A stretch of DNA of 64,000 nt from Candidatus Thorarchaeota archaeon (lineage in GTDB: Archaea > Asgardarchaeota > Thorarchaeia > Thorarchaeales > Thorarchaeaceae): the NCBI GenBank assembly GCA_011364905.1, contig RDNZ01000006.1:34865-98864 (forward strand), in the 5' to 3' direction. How positions within the stretch are numbered: position 1 is the stretch's first letter; every line of letters starts with the position of its first letter. Shown here piece by piece: positions 36,937 to 46,482 of the stretch. Position numbers and translations under genes: made by a program. The notes under the pieces are model-generated. The model searched no databases, was not told the origin of the DNA, and saw only the letters and a list, made by a program, of their open reading frames with translations.

Positions 36937-38709
36937 CTAGGTCATGTAGGGATAACACTGTGTCATGAGTAGGTTCAAGACGGAACTACGGACGGAACTC
37001 TCAGAAATGAAACCGGTCAGTTCGTTTTCGCATATCTTGATGTAAGGAAGCATGGGAAGTTCTTCAACTGGAATGTCGACATCTGGATCATCAACATTGA
37101 TTGTTTCAACCATGCTTAGAGGTACCCCCAATGAGTCTAGAACTGCAGTCAGTATCTCCATTGCAGGTTCGCAGAAGACACAATGATTCGATTTGTAGAA
37201 AGTGATACAGGTTTGTCTTCCGCAGTGTAGTTCCGGAGTTTCAATCCAGAGCGGCAGCATCAGAATGAATCTTGCACCTTGGGAGTGATTTCCTTTCACC
37301 CGGTCCTCAACCCGAATCTTACCGCCTATGTTCCTAACAATCCTATCGACAAGTGTTAGTCCAAGCCCTCTCCCGACTATCTGCTCATCCGGACTTCCTG
37401 TCCTTCGAAAGATGAACTCCTTTGCATTGTCGGGGACCCCCGGTCCATGGTCTATGAACTCAATTCGGACCATCTTCACTTCTTTGACTATCTCTGCAAG
37501 AACCTCCATGTGTACGACATCTTTCTCATCAAACGTCATGGCATTGTGAAGTAGATTGAAACACACCTGTTCGAGATACTGGTGACCAGCTACCTCAAAC
37601 AGTCCTTTCTCGACATTTGTAGTCAACTCAAGTGTCTTCCACGGAAAGTCTCTCTCAACTGAATCCTTGGCAGTTTCAAGATAATCGTAAAAGTCAACCT
37701 TTGTTCTTGTTGGCGGTTCATTTGCCAACCTAAAGAGAGACCTTAGATTCGCAATCATTCTCGCAGCTCTTCTGACATTCCAGCTTGATTCATGCAGCAA
37801 TGGTCGATATTGCTCAGGAATGTCTTGGGAACTCTCCATTAGCCCTGTCGAGAACAGAAGGCTCTGGTTGACATTATTCAGATCGTGAGTCATGACTTCT
37901 AGGTATAAGTTGGCACGTTCACGCTCAACTTGCTCCCTCATTTCAGCATTCTTTCTTCTGTCAATATCAAGTGCCATTAACGCGATTGTAGATGATTGGT
38001 CGGGAACCTCCAAAAGATTCGCCGTTACACTTACCCACGTTGTTCTTCCGTCAGCAGTTTTCAACTGCAGTTCGAAGTCTTCAACACTTTTGCCATTAGC
38101 CGCTTCTGAAATCATTTGTCCAACGATTTCTTTACCGTTACCATTAGGAAGGAACGATGAGAAATTCCTTCGAAGTAAATCCTCTTCTTTGTACCCTAGC
38201 AACCTGGCTGCGGCTTTATTGACTTGCAGGACATTGCCCATTAAACTCAAGGAGAAGTAAGCTATTGGAGATGAGTCATATAATGCTCTATATTTACTCT
38301 CTGAAACATCAATCGCGGCCTCAAGCTCAACTTGATGGGATACATTGCGGACTATAGCCATAACAGCCGGCTTTCGAGAGAGAGCGAAGTCAGAGGTACT
38401 AATTTCGACATGGATAATGCTTCCATCCTTTTTCAAAAATCGGGCTCTGAAAGAGGGACGCTGAGTTTGACCCCAATTAAACGCATCCTGAACCTCACTG
38501 AATTGATGGGCTGTGGTTGGTTCCAGAAGATCAGTAACTTGCTTTCCCTCAAGACTAGCAAAATCATACCCCATCATTTCTAGAAACGCAGGATTTGCCA
38601 TGACAATCCTATCATCCTGTAATATGATGATTCCATCATTTGCCAACATCATCATGCCAAAGTATTCATCTTCGACATTGGTGGTGTTCTTGTTGGATTG
38701 ATCCTGCAA
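36937..38709 (-). CDS. PAS-PAS histidine kinase with C-terminal thioredoxin/glutaredoxin-like domain
   Basis: Two PAS domains, H-box VMTHDLNNVNQ, N-box NLLHNAM, DHGPGVPD, GRGLGL; C-terminal ITFYKSNHCVFCEPAMEIL...LPMLPYIKI. Confidence 0.88.
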   Translation of the reverse strand: MQDQSNKNTTNVEDEYFGMMMLANDGIIILQDDRIVMANPAFLEMMGYDFASLEGKQVTDLLEPTTAHQFSEVQDAFNWGQTQRPSFRARFLKKDGSIIHVEISTSDFALSRKPAVMAIVRNVSHQVELEAAIDVSESKYRALYDSSPIAYFSLSLMGNVLQVNKAAARLLGYKEEDLLRRNFSSFLPNGNGKEIVGQMISEAANGKSVEDFELQLKTADGRTTWVSVTANLLEVPDQSSTIALMALDIDRRKNAEMREQVERERANLYLEVMTHDLNNVNQSLLFSTGLMESSQDIPEQYRPLLHESSWNVRRAARMIANLRSLFRLANEPPTRTKVDFYDYLETAKDSVERDFPWKTLELTTNVEKGLFEVAGHQYLEQVCFNLLHNAMTFDEKDVVHMEVLAEIVKEVKMVRIEFIDHGPGVPDNAKEFIFRRTGSPDEQIVGRGLGLTLVDRIVRNIGGKIRVEDRVKGNHSQGARFILMLPLWIETPELHCGRQTCITFYKSNHCVFCEPAMEILTAVLDSLGVPLSMVETINVDDPDVDIPVEELPMLPYIKICENELTGFISESSVRSSVLNLLMTQCYPYMT

Positions 38710-38855
38710 ATCGTTTTCCGCCTAGATGCATCCAAAGTCGCCGCATCTGCTCTTGCGCTATTCATGTGTCAAGTATAATCTACATATAGATTGCTTGTGT
38801 AAATCAAGAGCAACTCCGTATTCCGCAAGGGAATTGCTTTTAAGGCCATTTTCTA

Positions 38856-38887
38856 TCATTTCAACACTTGTATAATCGTTGAAATGT
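38856..38887 (+). promoter_or_regulatory. Inverted repeat, candidate ArsR/SmtB-family operator
   Basis: ACATTTCAAC-(12 nt)-GTTGAAATGT, perfect 10-bp arms, overlapping the first ATG of the ArsR-family ORF. Confidence 0.65.
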
Positions 38888-39225
38888 TGTGTGGGAAAAT
38901 GACAGCCACAAAAAAGGCATCTGAAAATCAGATTGAGTTCAAAGGCGATGAATTGAACAATGTGATAGCAATTTTCAGAGCACTCTCTGATCATTCACGT
39001 GTTCGAATCATATCGGCTCTCTCGAATAATGAGAATCTTTGCGTATCTGACATCGCCGAATTACTTGAGATGCCGATCAGTAGGGTGAGTCATCATCTCA
39101 GCACATTGAGGATGCTGGGATTTGTGAAGTCGCATCAAGATGGAAAGCAGGTCTTTTACACTATTGACGACGATTGCATTACTGACATCATGAAGAGGGC
39201 AAGAGACCATGTCGCAGGAAACTGA
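38884..39225 (+). CDS. ArsR/SmtB-family metal-responsive regulator
   Basis: IFRALSDHSRVRIISALSNNENLCVSDIAELLEMPISRVSHHLSTLRMLGFVKSHQDGKQVFYTI; alternative ATG at 38899. Confidence 0.92.
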   Translation: MLCGKMTATKKASENQIEFKGDELNNVIAIFRALSDHSRVRIISALSNNENLCVSDIAELLEMPISRVSHHLSTLRMLGFVKSHQDGKQVFYTIDDDCITDIMKRARDHVAGN

Positions 39226-41122
39226 AACTGCGTGTACAACCTGCGCCGCTACTGCAGGAACTGAAACCCACAAGTCAAGACAATACAAGTACAGAATGGC
39301 AGTCTTGTCAGCATCCATGCTAGTTCTTGGTATCGCTCTTGGATTCTTGAGCGCAAATATCATCCTCATTTACTGTGTATTTCTTGCCTCTATGCTATCA
39401 GCTGGACAGTTCATTCTTCCAAGAGGGGCTCGAGGATTAATGAAACTTCGACTTGACATGCACTTTCTAATGTCAACAGCGTCCATAGGAGCATTCATCA
39501 TTGGCGCTCCGGCTGAAGGCGCAGCAGTCATGTTTCTCTTCTTCATATCGATGCTACTTGAAGAAAGAGCAGAAGATCAGGTGAGGCACGAGCTAGAACA
39601 ACTCATACAATTAGAACCTCCATCAGCCACTATCAAGATGAAAGATTCTGAAGCTTGCATACCGACATCAGAGGTCATGCGGGGAGATGTTTTGATTGTG
39701 CGACCTGGAGGAAAAATAGGCCTGGATGGAGTTGTCGTATATGGCGAAACCTCAGTAAATCAAGCTCCGATAACAGGAGAGTCGATTCCTGTCACAAAGA
39801 TAATTGGGGACAAGGTGTATGCAGGGACAATAAACCAAGAGGGATACATCGAGGTCGAGGTAACCTCGAAATCAAATGAAACCGTTCTTTCAAAAATAGT
39901 AGAATTGGTAGCAGATGCAAAGAACAAGAAGGCACCGACGGAGAAGCTAATAGATAGATTCTCCCAAAAATATACTCCTGTTATGGTCACTCTAACAATC
40001 TTGCTTGGATTGGTAACATGGATCCTTGGTGCATCACCTGTCGACGCCACTTATCGTGCATTGACACTACTGGTCATCAGTTGCCCTTGCGCTTTTGTTG
40101 TATCAATCCCAGTTAGTATTGTGTCATCCATAGCAGGCTCAGCAAGAGATGGAGTCTTGGTAAAAGGCGGAATCTACATAGAGCAAGTAAGCAAGACGAA
40201 GACTGTTGCATTCGATAAAACGGGCACTCTCACGGATGGCGAGTTGTCAGTGAAAGAGGTCTGTCTACATAACAATTTCAGCAGAGAGGAAGTTCTCATA
40301 ACAGCCGCCACTTTAGAACAGATGTCTGAGCACCCGATAGCACGAGCATTGGTCGATGTAACTAAGAACGAAGACATGGAGCTAAGAGAGACTTTCGGAT
40401 TCTCTGCAATTCCAGGACTCGGCATTGAGGGTAAAATCGGAGATGCAACCTATCTCGTGGGAAACCGGAGACTCTTGATGGAACAAAGTATCATGCTGGA
40501 TGAACCTTCTAAGCATAGTTGTGGAGTAGGTACTCTAGTCTATGTTGCACAAGGCAACATGCACCTCGGGACTATTGTTTTGGCAGACTCACTTCGGGCT
40601 GGAGCAGTTGAAGCTGTGCGTGAACTAAAGAGCATGGGCATACGTACCATTATGCTCACCGGGGATAGTGAAACAGTAGCGAAAGACATAGCGCAAGAGG
40701 TTGGTGTTGATGAATACATGGCAGAGCTTCTTCCAGAAGAGAAGGTGGCTGCAATAGAGGAGATTTCAACAAACGGCTCATCGATAATGGTTGGCGATGG
40801 CATTAATGATGCACCGGCTCTCGCTACCGCAGATGTGGGAATTGCTATGGGCGCAGTTTCTTCGGATGCCGCACTTGAAACATCAGACATCGCCTTGATG
40901 CAGCAGGATCTGAGGAATGTGCCTGGTATTATCAAGAAGGCAAAAAAGACAATGAGAATAGTACGCCAAAATATTACTCTCTCAATATCTGTAAAGCTCT
41001 TCATCGGTATTTTTGCTGCCTTCGGTCTCGTGAGTCTGTGGATGGCCATTGGAATAGGGGATATGGGACTAACTTTTGCAGTAATTGCCAATGCTCTAAG
41101 ATTGGTAAGGAAAAACACCTAG
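39209..41122 (+). CDS. P1B-type heavy-metal ATPase (Zn/Cd/Pb-type)
   Basis: SCPCAFVVSIPVS, FDKTGTLTDGE, APITGESIPV, MVGDGINDAPAL; overlaps the ArsR gene by 17 nt. Confidence 0.93.
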   Translation: MSQETETACTTCAATAGTETHKSRQYKYRMAVLSASMLVLGIALGFLSANIILIYCVFLASMLSAGQFILPRGARGLMKLRLDMHFLMSTASIGAFIIGAPAEGAAVMFLFFISMLLEERAEDQVRHELEQLIQLEPPSATIKMKDSEACIPTSEVMRGDVLIVRPGGKIGLDGVVVYGETSVNQAPITGESIPVTKIIGDKVYAGTINQEGYIEVEVTSKSNETVLSKIVELVADAKNKKAPTEKLIDRFSQKYTPVMVTLTILLGLVTWILGASPVDATYRALTLLVISCPCAFVVSIPVSIVSSIAGSARDGVLVKGGIYIEQVSKTKTVAFDKTGTLTDGELSVKEVCLHNNFSREEVLITAATLEQMSEHPIARALVDVTKNEDMELRETFGFSAIPGLGIEGKIGDATYLVGNRRLLMEQSIMLDEPSKHSCGVGTLVYVAQGNMHLGTIVLADSLRAGAVEAVRELKSMGIRTIMLTGDSETVAKDIAQEVGVDEYMAELLPEEKVAAIEEISTNGSSIMVGDGINDAPALATADVGIAMGAVSSDAALETSDIALMQQDLRNVPGIIKKAKKTMRIVRQNITLSISVKLFIGIFAAFGLVSLWMAIGIGDMGLTFAVIANALRLVRKNT

Positions 41123-41125
41123 AGA

Positions 41126-42703
41126 TTATTTGTAGGTATCAAGAGCATGCACAGATGCTGCGAGAAAGCAATAGACAAGTGACAGGGTATAAAGAGGAAG
41201 AATGACCAAGACTAAGACACTGTCAGAGTAGAATGCAACAAGAAGCACCAATAGAGCTCCAAGTCCAAGGTTTATGATTGGAAATGAGAATGCAAGTGGG
41301 ACTGGTAGTGTTTTTGGATCATTAGTAAAAACGGGGACATATGCGCCTACAGCAGTACCAGTAGCTGTAAATAGAATTGTTAAGGGAATTGCTAGGGTAA
41401 CCACAGAGAGATATCCCCCGACCTGAATGAAATAAATAAGGAATCCGCACGCAGGAATGACTGCTATAGCAACCTCAATAAGACTAAGCAGATATTTCGA
41501 AAGAACAATGTCACTTGTACGGAAAGGTGACGCCTTAAGCATATACACGTTTTCACGTTCATCAACAAAGCTAAGCATTGATGTTACACTAGCCATTTGA
41601 ATGAAGAGTATCAACATAAGAATGAAAGCTGGTACGACTGCAAACGCAAGGCGTGGTGGAATAGTCACTGAGGGAAACCATGCGGGACGAATAGTATTCA
41701 GGTAAATGACAAAGGCAGTGCCAAAAACTGCATAGATGTACTTCCAAATCTGCATAGGTGATCGAAGGCGGCTCCAGAAATCCTTTAACATTATCCACAA
41801 CATAGGGTCATTTAGTCGAGATCGGGAAAAGTCAACCTCACCATGAATTATTCTACTGAATCTGCCTTCTGTCTCTTCCCTTCCTCTAGTAGCTGAATAG
41901 ATCTCATAATGCTCGTAGCCAGTGATGTTGGCTGTAAGGAGAAGACAAATGGTGAATCCAATCACTAGAAGGATGACACCATATAATGGACTTTCTCCCT
42001 GAGCGAAAATGCCTGTGGATTCGATCAGGAACAAAGCGAAAGCATTTGATGGAGCAACATAGAGTGCTGTAAATCTTGATAGAAGATATGGATGGGCAGG
42101 CAAAAGCACGAGGACCCCTAAAACGACAACCATCAGATGGCGGATCCTTCGTTTTGTCCTTTGTGAAATCCAAAGCCGAACATATGAACTCAATGCACCA
42201 AGGAAGTAATTCGTTTCAAGGAAGATGATTATGACTATAACCAGAAAGACGGTTGAGTAGAACAGCAAACTGGCTGAAACAAGAAGGGGAAGAATAGCCA
42301 GGATACCAAGAGTCAGGAAGGATATCTTTCTGACAATTCTGCGAATATAGCGACTCAAAAAAATCTGGTGAGGTTTGACTGGAGCAGACATCATGAGGTT
42401 TTCATCATCGATGGTGAGCACAGCAGCTGGACCAAGACCAAAGTATCCACTTACCACTGAGGAGGCACTGAAAACAGCAGTGGCAGCATAAATCATCGGC
42501 GCACTAATTGTATCCTCGAGCAGGTCACCGAAATTGAAAAGAATGGGGGAAAATGATACAAGACCTGTTATGACAGAACTAACAAAGAAAACCCCGAAGA
42601 AACTGACACCGTAAAAGAGGAGCATGGACGGGGTTGTGATTGTTTGTTTGAATTGATTGTACAACATGCGAATCTCATTCTTCATGAGTTTGTATGTTGA
42701 CAA
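41126..42703 (-). CDS. ABC-type transporter permease
   Basis: 525 aa, ~12 TM; immediately downstream of ABC ATPase gene. Confidence 0.82.
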   Translation of the reverse strand: MSTYKLMKNEIRMLYNQFKQTITTPSMLLFYGVSFFGVFFVSSVITGLVSFSPILFNFGDLLEDTISAPMIYAATAVFSASSVVSGYFGLGPAAVLTIDDENLMMSAPVKPHQIFLSRYIRRIVRKISFLTLGILAILPLLVSASLLFYSTVFLVIVIIIFLETNYFLGALSSYVRLWISQRTKRRIRHLMVVVLGVLVLLPAHPYLLSRFTALYVAPSNAFALFLIESTGIFAQGESPLYGVILLVIGFTICLLLTANITGYEHYEIYSATRGREETEGRFSRIIHGEVDFSRSRLNDPMLWIMLKDFWSRLRSPMQIWKYIYAVFGTAFVIYLNTIRPAWFPSVTIPPRLAFAVVPAFILMLILFIQMASVTSMLSFVDERENVYMLKASPFRTSDIVLSKYLLSLIEVAIAVIPACGFLIYFIQVGGYLSVVTLAIPLTILFTATGTAVGAYVPVFTNDPKTLPVPLAFSFPIINLGLGALLVLLVAFYSDSVLVLVILPLYTLSLVYCFLAASVHALDTYK

Positions 42704-42717
42704 AAACCAAGCACCTC

Positions 42718-43641
42718 CTATTCAGGAATTCCTCCGGTCAGGTTGAGAAAGATTTCCTCAAGGTTTGCAGCTTCAGGATGCTGCTTTCTAAGTTGGTCAT
42801 AAGAACCTCGTCCAACAATGTCACCTTCATTCATTATCACGAATCTATCACACAGGTCAGCTGCAACCTCAAGGATATGTGTGGAGATGAGAATCGCCGA
42901 TCCAGTATCTCGTAGTTGCCGTAGTAGTTTCTTGAGATTCCAAGCCCCTCTTGGATCTAGTCCGTAGATTGGCTCATCGAGCGCAAGAACAAAGGGAGGT
43001 TCTCGGGAGAAGATGCCGATCAGGAGGGCACGCTGCAAATTGCCTTTGGAAAGAGTTCCAACGTATGAATCAATGAACTCGTCGAACTGAAACAAATCGA
43101 CAAACTCTCTCATCCTGATTAAGGCGGTTTCCTGGGGGACACCATATATGCGTGCTGTAAACATGACATATTCTCGAGCAGTCAGACTGGGATAACATGT
43201 TGGTTTCTCGGGGATATATCCAACTCGCTGCTTTGCAAGAATAGGCTCTTTCTTTAGATCGTGTCCATTAACTTGAATGAACCCACTAGTCGTGCGGATT
43301 ATTCCTGTCAGCATTCTCAGTGTCGTTGTTTTCCCTGCTCCGTTTGGTCCAACAAGTCCTACGATTTCGCCGGGATTGACTTCAAGATCAAGACTACGAA
43401 CTGCAGTCTTCTTTCCAAATCGTTTAGAGACCTTTTTGAGTATGATTGCAGGAGATTCCAAGATTACAGGAGGAACAGAGAGCTCATCTCGTTTTTCCAA
43501 CTCCTTCATGAGCTCATCAATAAGCCAACTCCGCTTTATCGTTCGTTTGAAAATGGGGATGTTTAGAACACGAGCAAGACGTATTAGCTCCTCGCCACGC
43601 ATTCTTTCAACATCGGTTCTAGCTGTCACAGACGGTTTCAC
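42718..43641 (-). CDS. ABC transporter ATP-binding protein with N-terminal SAP/Rho-N-like extension
   Basis: LVGPNGAGKTTTLRML Walker A, LSKGNLQRALL signature, LALDEP Walker B; extension EELIRLARVLNIPIFKRTIKRSWLIDELMKELEK. Confidence 0.92.
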   Translation of the reverse strand: MKPSVTARTDVERMRGEELIRLARVLNIPIFKRTIKRSWLIDELMKELEKRDELSVPPVILESPAIILKKVSKRFGKKTAVRSLDLEVNPGEIVGLVGPNGAGKTTTLRMLTGIIRTTSGFIQVNGHDLKKEPILAKQRVGYIPEKPTCYPSLTAREYVMFTARIYGVPQETALIRMREFVDLFQFDEFIDSYVGTLSKGNLQRALLIGIFSREPPFVLALDEPIYGLDPRGAWNLKKLLRQLRDTGSAILISTHILEVAADLCDRFVIMNEGDIVGRGSYDQLRKQHPEAANLEEIFLNLTGGIPE

Positions 43642-43722
43642 CCCATCAACATGTCAGGGTTTCTACATGTGCGCTTTTAACTCTCGCCAATAATAAGGCA
43701 GTGGTTTAAGTAGAGTACAAAA

Positions 43723-44439
43723 TTATGTCTTGACCACGAAGTAGTCGAGCTCGAATGGTATGATCTCCTTCAACTGTAAGTCCCAGTCAATGACTTGCGT
43801 CACAAGGGGAAACACTTCAACGCCCTTTCTGTGAGCATAACGAAGCGCATCGGCAAAAACGGGGTCTGTCTTGTCGTTCGGAGAAAAGACAGAGGCATCC
43901 GGACGCTGAATAACGAAGATTACAGCAGCACGGTCAACGCACTTGATATTCAATGCTTCAGCAAGATTTCGAAGATGGCGCGAACCTCTTTTTGTGGGTG
44001 CATCGGGAAAGATTGCCCGATTGTTCTCGACAAGTGTGCAAGACTTAACCTCGATGAATGCAGACATTTCAGGTCCTATTAATTTGAAATCGAACCGTCC
44101 ATCAAATGCGCGAGGCTCAGGAATAACTGTATCATAGTTGTCGAAAAAAGAAAGACGATGTTCTAAAAACAATCTTTTTACAAACCGATTTGGCAGATAG
44201 GAATCGATTGAGACCAGAACCCCGTTGTATTCCAAGCCTATCATGTTATAGTTGGTCTTCCTTTTTGCACTCCGTTTTTCCCTGACAAACACTTCAGTTC
44301 CTGGAATCATGAGCTCGAGCATCCTTCCAGGATTAGGAATGAAGACTTCAGTTGTCCTTCCATCAATGAGCACTCTACCTAGGAATCTGTTTGGCCGATC
44401 AATGAAAACTGCCTTGCTGATTCCTCTGACTGAATTCAT
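43723..44439 (-). CDS. sfsA: SfsA family protein
   Basis: RFLGRVLIDGRTTEVFIPNPGRMLELMIPGTEVFVR, AFIEVKSCTLVENNRAIFPDAPTKRGSRHL. Confidence 0.93.
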   Translation of the reverse strand: MNSVRGISKAVFIDRPNRFLGRVLIDGRTTEVFIPNPGRMLELMIPGTEVFVREKRSAKRKTNYNMIGLEYNGVLVSIDSYLPNRFVKRLFLEHRLSFFDNYDTVIPEPRAFDGRFDFKLIGPEMSAFIEVKSCTLVENNRAIFPDAPTKRGSRHLRNLAEALNIKCVDRAAVIFVIQRPDASVFSPNDKTDPVFADALRYAHRKGVEVFPLVTQVIDWDLQLKEIIPFELDYFVVKT

Positions 44440-44563
44440 TGTAGCACCATTCCTTGTAGGATTACGTATTGAAACTACTTCTTACGCGAAAACCTATTAT
44501 CCTAGATGCGATAAGAGTACTACTAAAGCACAACTTTGTGTGTTTTGGGGCGTGGTTAGGTCG

Positions 44564-45172
44564 GTGACACGTGTTCTACTGGTTGATGACGATATTGAGC
44601 TCCTTGATATAGCGAGGATACTATTTGACCAAAAAGACCCTGATTTAGAACTGGTTGTTTCCTCATCGGTCAAGGATGCACTACAGAAATTAGAAAGAGA
44701 AAATTTTGACATTGTTATTTCTGACTACTTGATGCCAGATGCCTCAGGGTTGGACTTGCTAGAAGCGCTTCGTGAAGGCGGAGACGACATTGGATTCGTA
44801 ATGTGGACCGGACACTCGAACGAAGAAATCGCCATCAAATCGTTAAACCTTGGTGCGGATTACTACATTCTCAAAGGCCAGGATTACCGAAACCAGTTCT
44901 CCATTATTCAGGAGAAAATCAAGAGTGTCTTAAGCAGGAAATCACATGCGGAACTTCCTGTCATAAAACAGGAAAAAGCGAGCAAGTTCATACACAAATT
45001 ATCGCATGACATTATCGGGGTCGCTCAAAATATTATGGGGTATGCAACGCTTCTGGAAGAAGAGAGCAATCCGAAGTATATTGAGGGAATTAGCAGGCTT
45101 TTAGCGAAGCTCGATGACAGAGTTAAAACTGCTGTCACACAAGTCGACGACGGTTTGCTAAATGAAAAATAG
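44564..45172 (+). CDS. Response-regulator receiver domain fused to HisKA-like segment lacking an ATPase domain
   Basis: TRVLLVDDDIELLD...VISDYLMPDASG...YILKG; then KFIHKLSHDIIGVAQNIMGYATLLEEE. Start at GTG 44564 (or 44552), not the 44252 ORF limit. Confidence 0.85.
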   Translation: MTRVLLVDDDIELLDIARILFDQKDPDLELVVSSSVKDALQKLERENFDIVISDYLMPDASGLDLLEALREGGDDIGFVMWTGHSNEEIAIKSLNLGADYYILKGQDYRNQFSIIQEKIKSVLSRKSHAELPVIKQEKASKFIHKLSHDIIGVAQNIMGYATLLEEESNPKYIEGISRLLAKLDDRVKTAVTQVDDGLLNEK

Positions 45173-45178
45173 TCTATT

Positions 45179-46282
45179 CTATAGATACTCAGTCAAGCAG
45201 AGTTGTTCAGATGCTTCACTTAGGCCGGACACTTTAACACCAACAAGACGGATGGATTTTTCACGTTCCTCACGTTGGTCAAAGATTTCAACAGCGAGTC
45301 TGTGCAGAATATCTGAATTGTTTGTTTCAACGGGAATGCTCCTACTTCTCTGTATGGTTGAATAATCGCTAAATCTCATCTTGACTGTGACTGTCTTGAA
45401 TTTCAAAGCTTTCTTCTGAAGACGCGCTCCTATTTTTCCACACATTCCTCCTAGAACTTCGTGAATGTAATCAACTGCATCTGGTTCAACATCTTCGAGA
45501 AATGTTCTATCCTTTGACATAGACTTTCTTACCCTGGGTCCGTTGTCAATAAGGGGGCGTTCATCAATGCCTCGGGCGCGTTGAAAAAGCCACGGAGATC
45601 CACGACCTAAGGCGGGCCATAATTCGGAAATAGTCATCCGTTGAATTTGTCCGAGTGTAGTAATACCGAACTTCTCTAGCCTTTCGGCTGTCTTTCTACC
45701 AATTCCATTGAGAGCAGTAACAGGAAGCGGTTCGAGGAACTTCATTATGTCACTTGGTTCAGGACCCACAATAGTGATACCCCTTGGTTTGTTCATTCCC
45801 GTCGCGACCTTTGCAACCGACATATTAGGGGCCGCTCCAACTGAGCAGGGCAAGTTTGCTTCATGCCAGATTGAATCCTGAATCCACGCGGCAAGGTTTC
45901 TTGGTCCCCCAAAGACTTCAACACCCTCAGTCACTTCGATATATGCTTCATCGATACTTGCCCTTCGGACTCGACCTCCATCAGCGTACTCATGAAGGAT
46001 GTCCATAAACTCGTCAGAAGCAACACTGTAGCTCTCAAACTCACCGGGTATAAAAGCCGCATCAGGGCACAGATGGTAAGCCTGAGATACCGGCATCCCA
46101 GCATGAATTCCCTTGGCACGGGCTTCATACGAGGCAGCACGGACAACTCCTCTGCCTCTACCTCCCTTTGGGTCATGACCAACGCAGACCGGACGTCCTG
46201 CAAGTTCTGGATGATTCCTGTATTGCTCTACTGAGGCAAAGAAAGCATCCATATCAACATGCATAATCCAGCGTGATTTCAT
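45179..46282 (-). CDS. dinB: Y-family DNA polymerase IV (DinB/Dpo4)
   Basis: IMHVDMDAFFASVEQYRNHPELAGRPVCVG, RRASIDEAYIEVT, LNGIGRKTAERLEKFGITTLGQI. Confidence 0.95.
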   Translation of the reverse strand: MKSRWIMHVDMDAFFASVEQYRNHPELAGRPVCVGHDPKGGRGRGVVRAASYEARAKGIHAGMPVSQAYHLCPDAAFIPGEFESYSVASDEFMDILHEYADGGRVRRASIDEAYIEVTEGVEVFGGPRNLAAWIQDSIWHEANLPCSVGAAPNMSVAKVATGMNKPRGITIVGPEPSDIMKFLEPLPVTALNGIGRKTAERLEKFGITTLGQIQRMTISELWPALGRGSPWLFQRARGIDERPLIDNGPRVRKSMSKDRTFLEDVEPDAVDYIHEVLGGMCGKIGARLQKKALKFKTVTVKMRFSDYSTIQRSRSIPVETNNSDILHRLAVEIFDQREEREKSIRLVGVKVSGLSEASEQLCLTEYL

Positions 46283-46482
46283 GACCCTGCTAGTAGTAAT
46301 GCTACTCCCATTAGCAATTACTCATTGGTCTTGTAGGCTATACTGTATCCCGGGGGCTCAGGGAGATAGCCGAAGGTAATTACGAAGAGAGGAATGCAGC
46401 GTACATCCTAGAGAGCTCTATATGCTTCTGAGAAGTATATCAATAACCACCTTCCATCCATTAACTAGCTACAGGGGATTGT

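Noticed and set aside
40540-41118. 192-aa minus-strand ORF opposite the P1B ATPase
   Set aside because: Antisense to conserved ATPase motifs; composition typical of a shadow frame.
44252-44563. N-terminal ~100 residues of the 306-aa ORF at 44252
   Set aside because: Antisense to sfsA and not receiver-like; translation most likely begins at GTG 44552 or 44564.
46283-46482. GC-rich stretch (cccgggggctcaggg) upstream of the multi-PAS kinase considered as a tRNA or riboswitch
   Set aside because: No cloverleaf or recognised riboswitch core found by eye; would need a covariance-model search.
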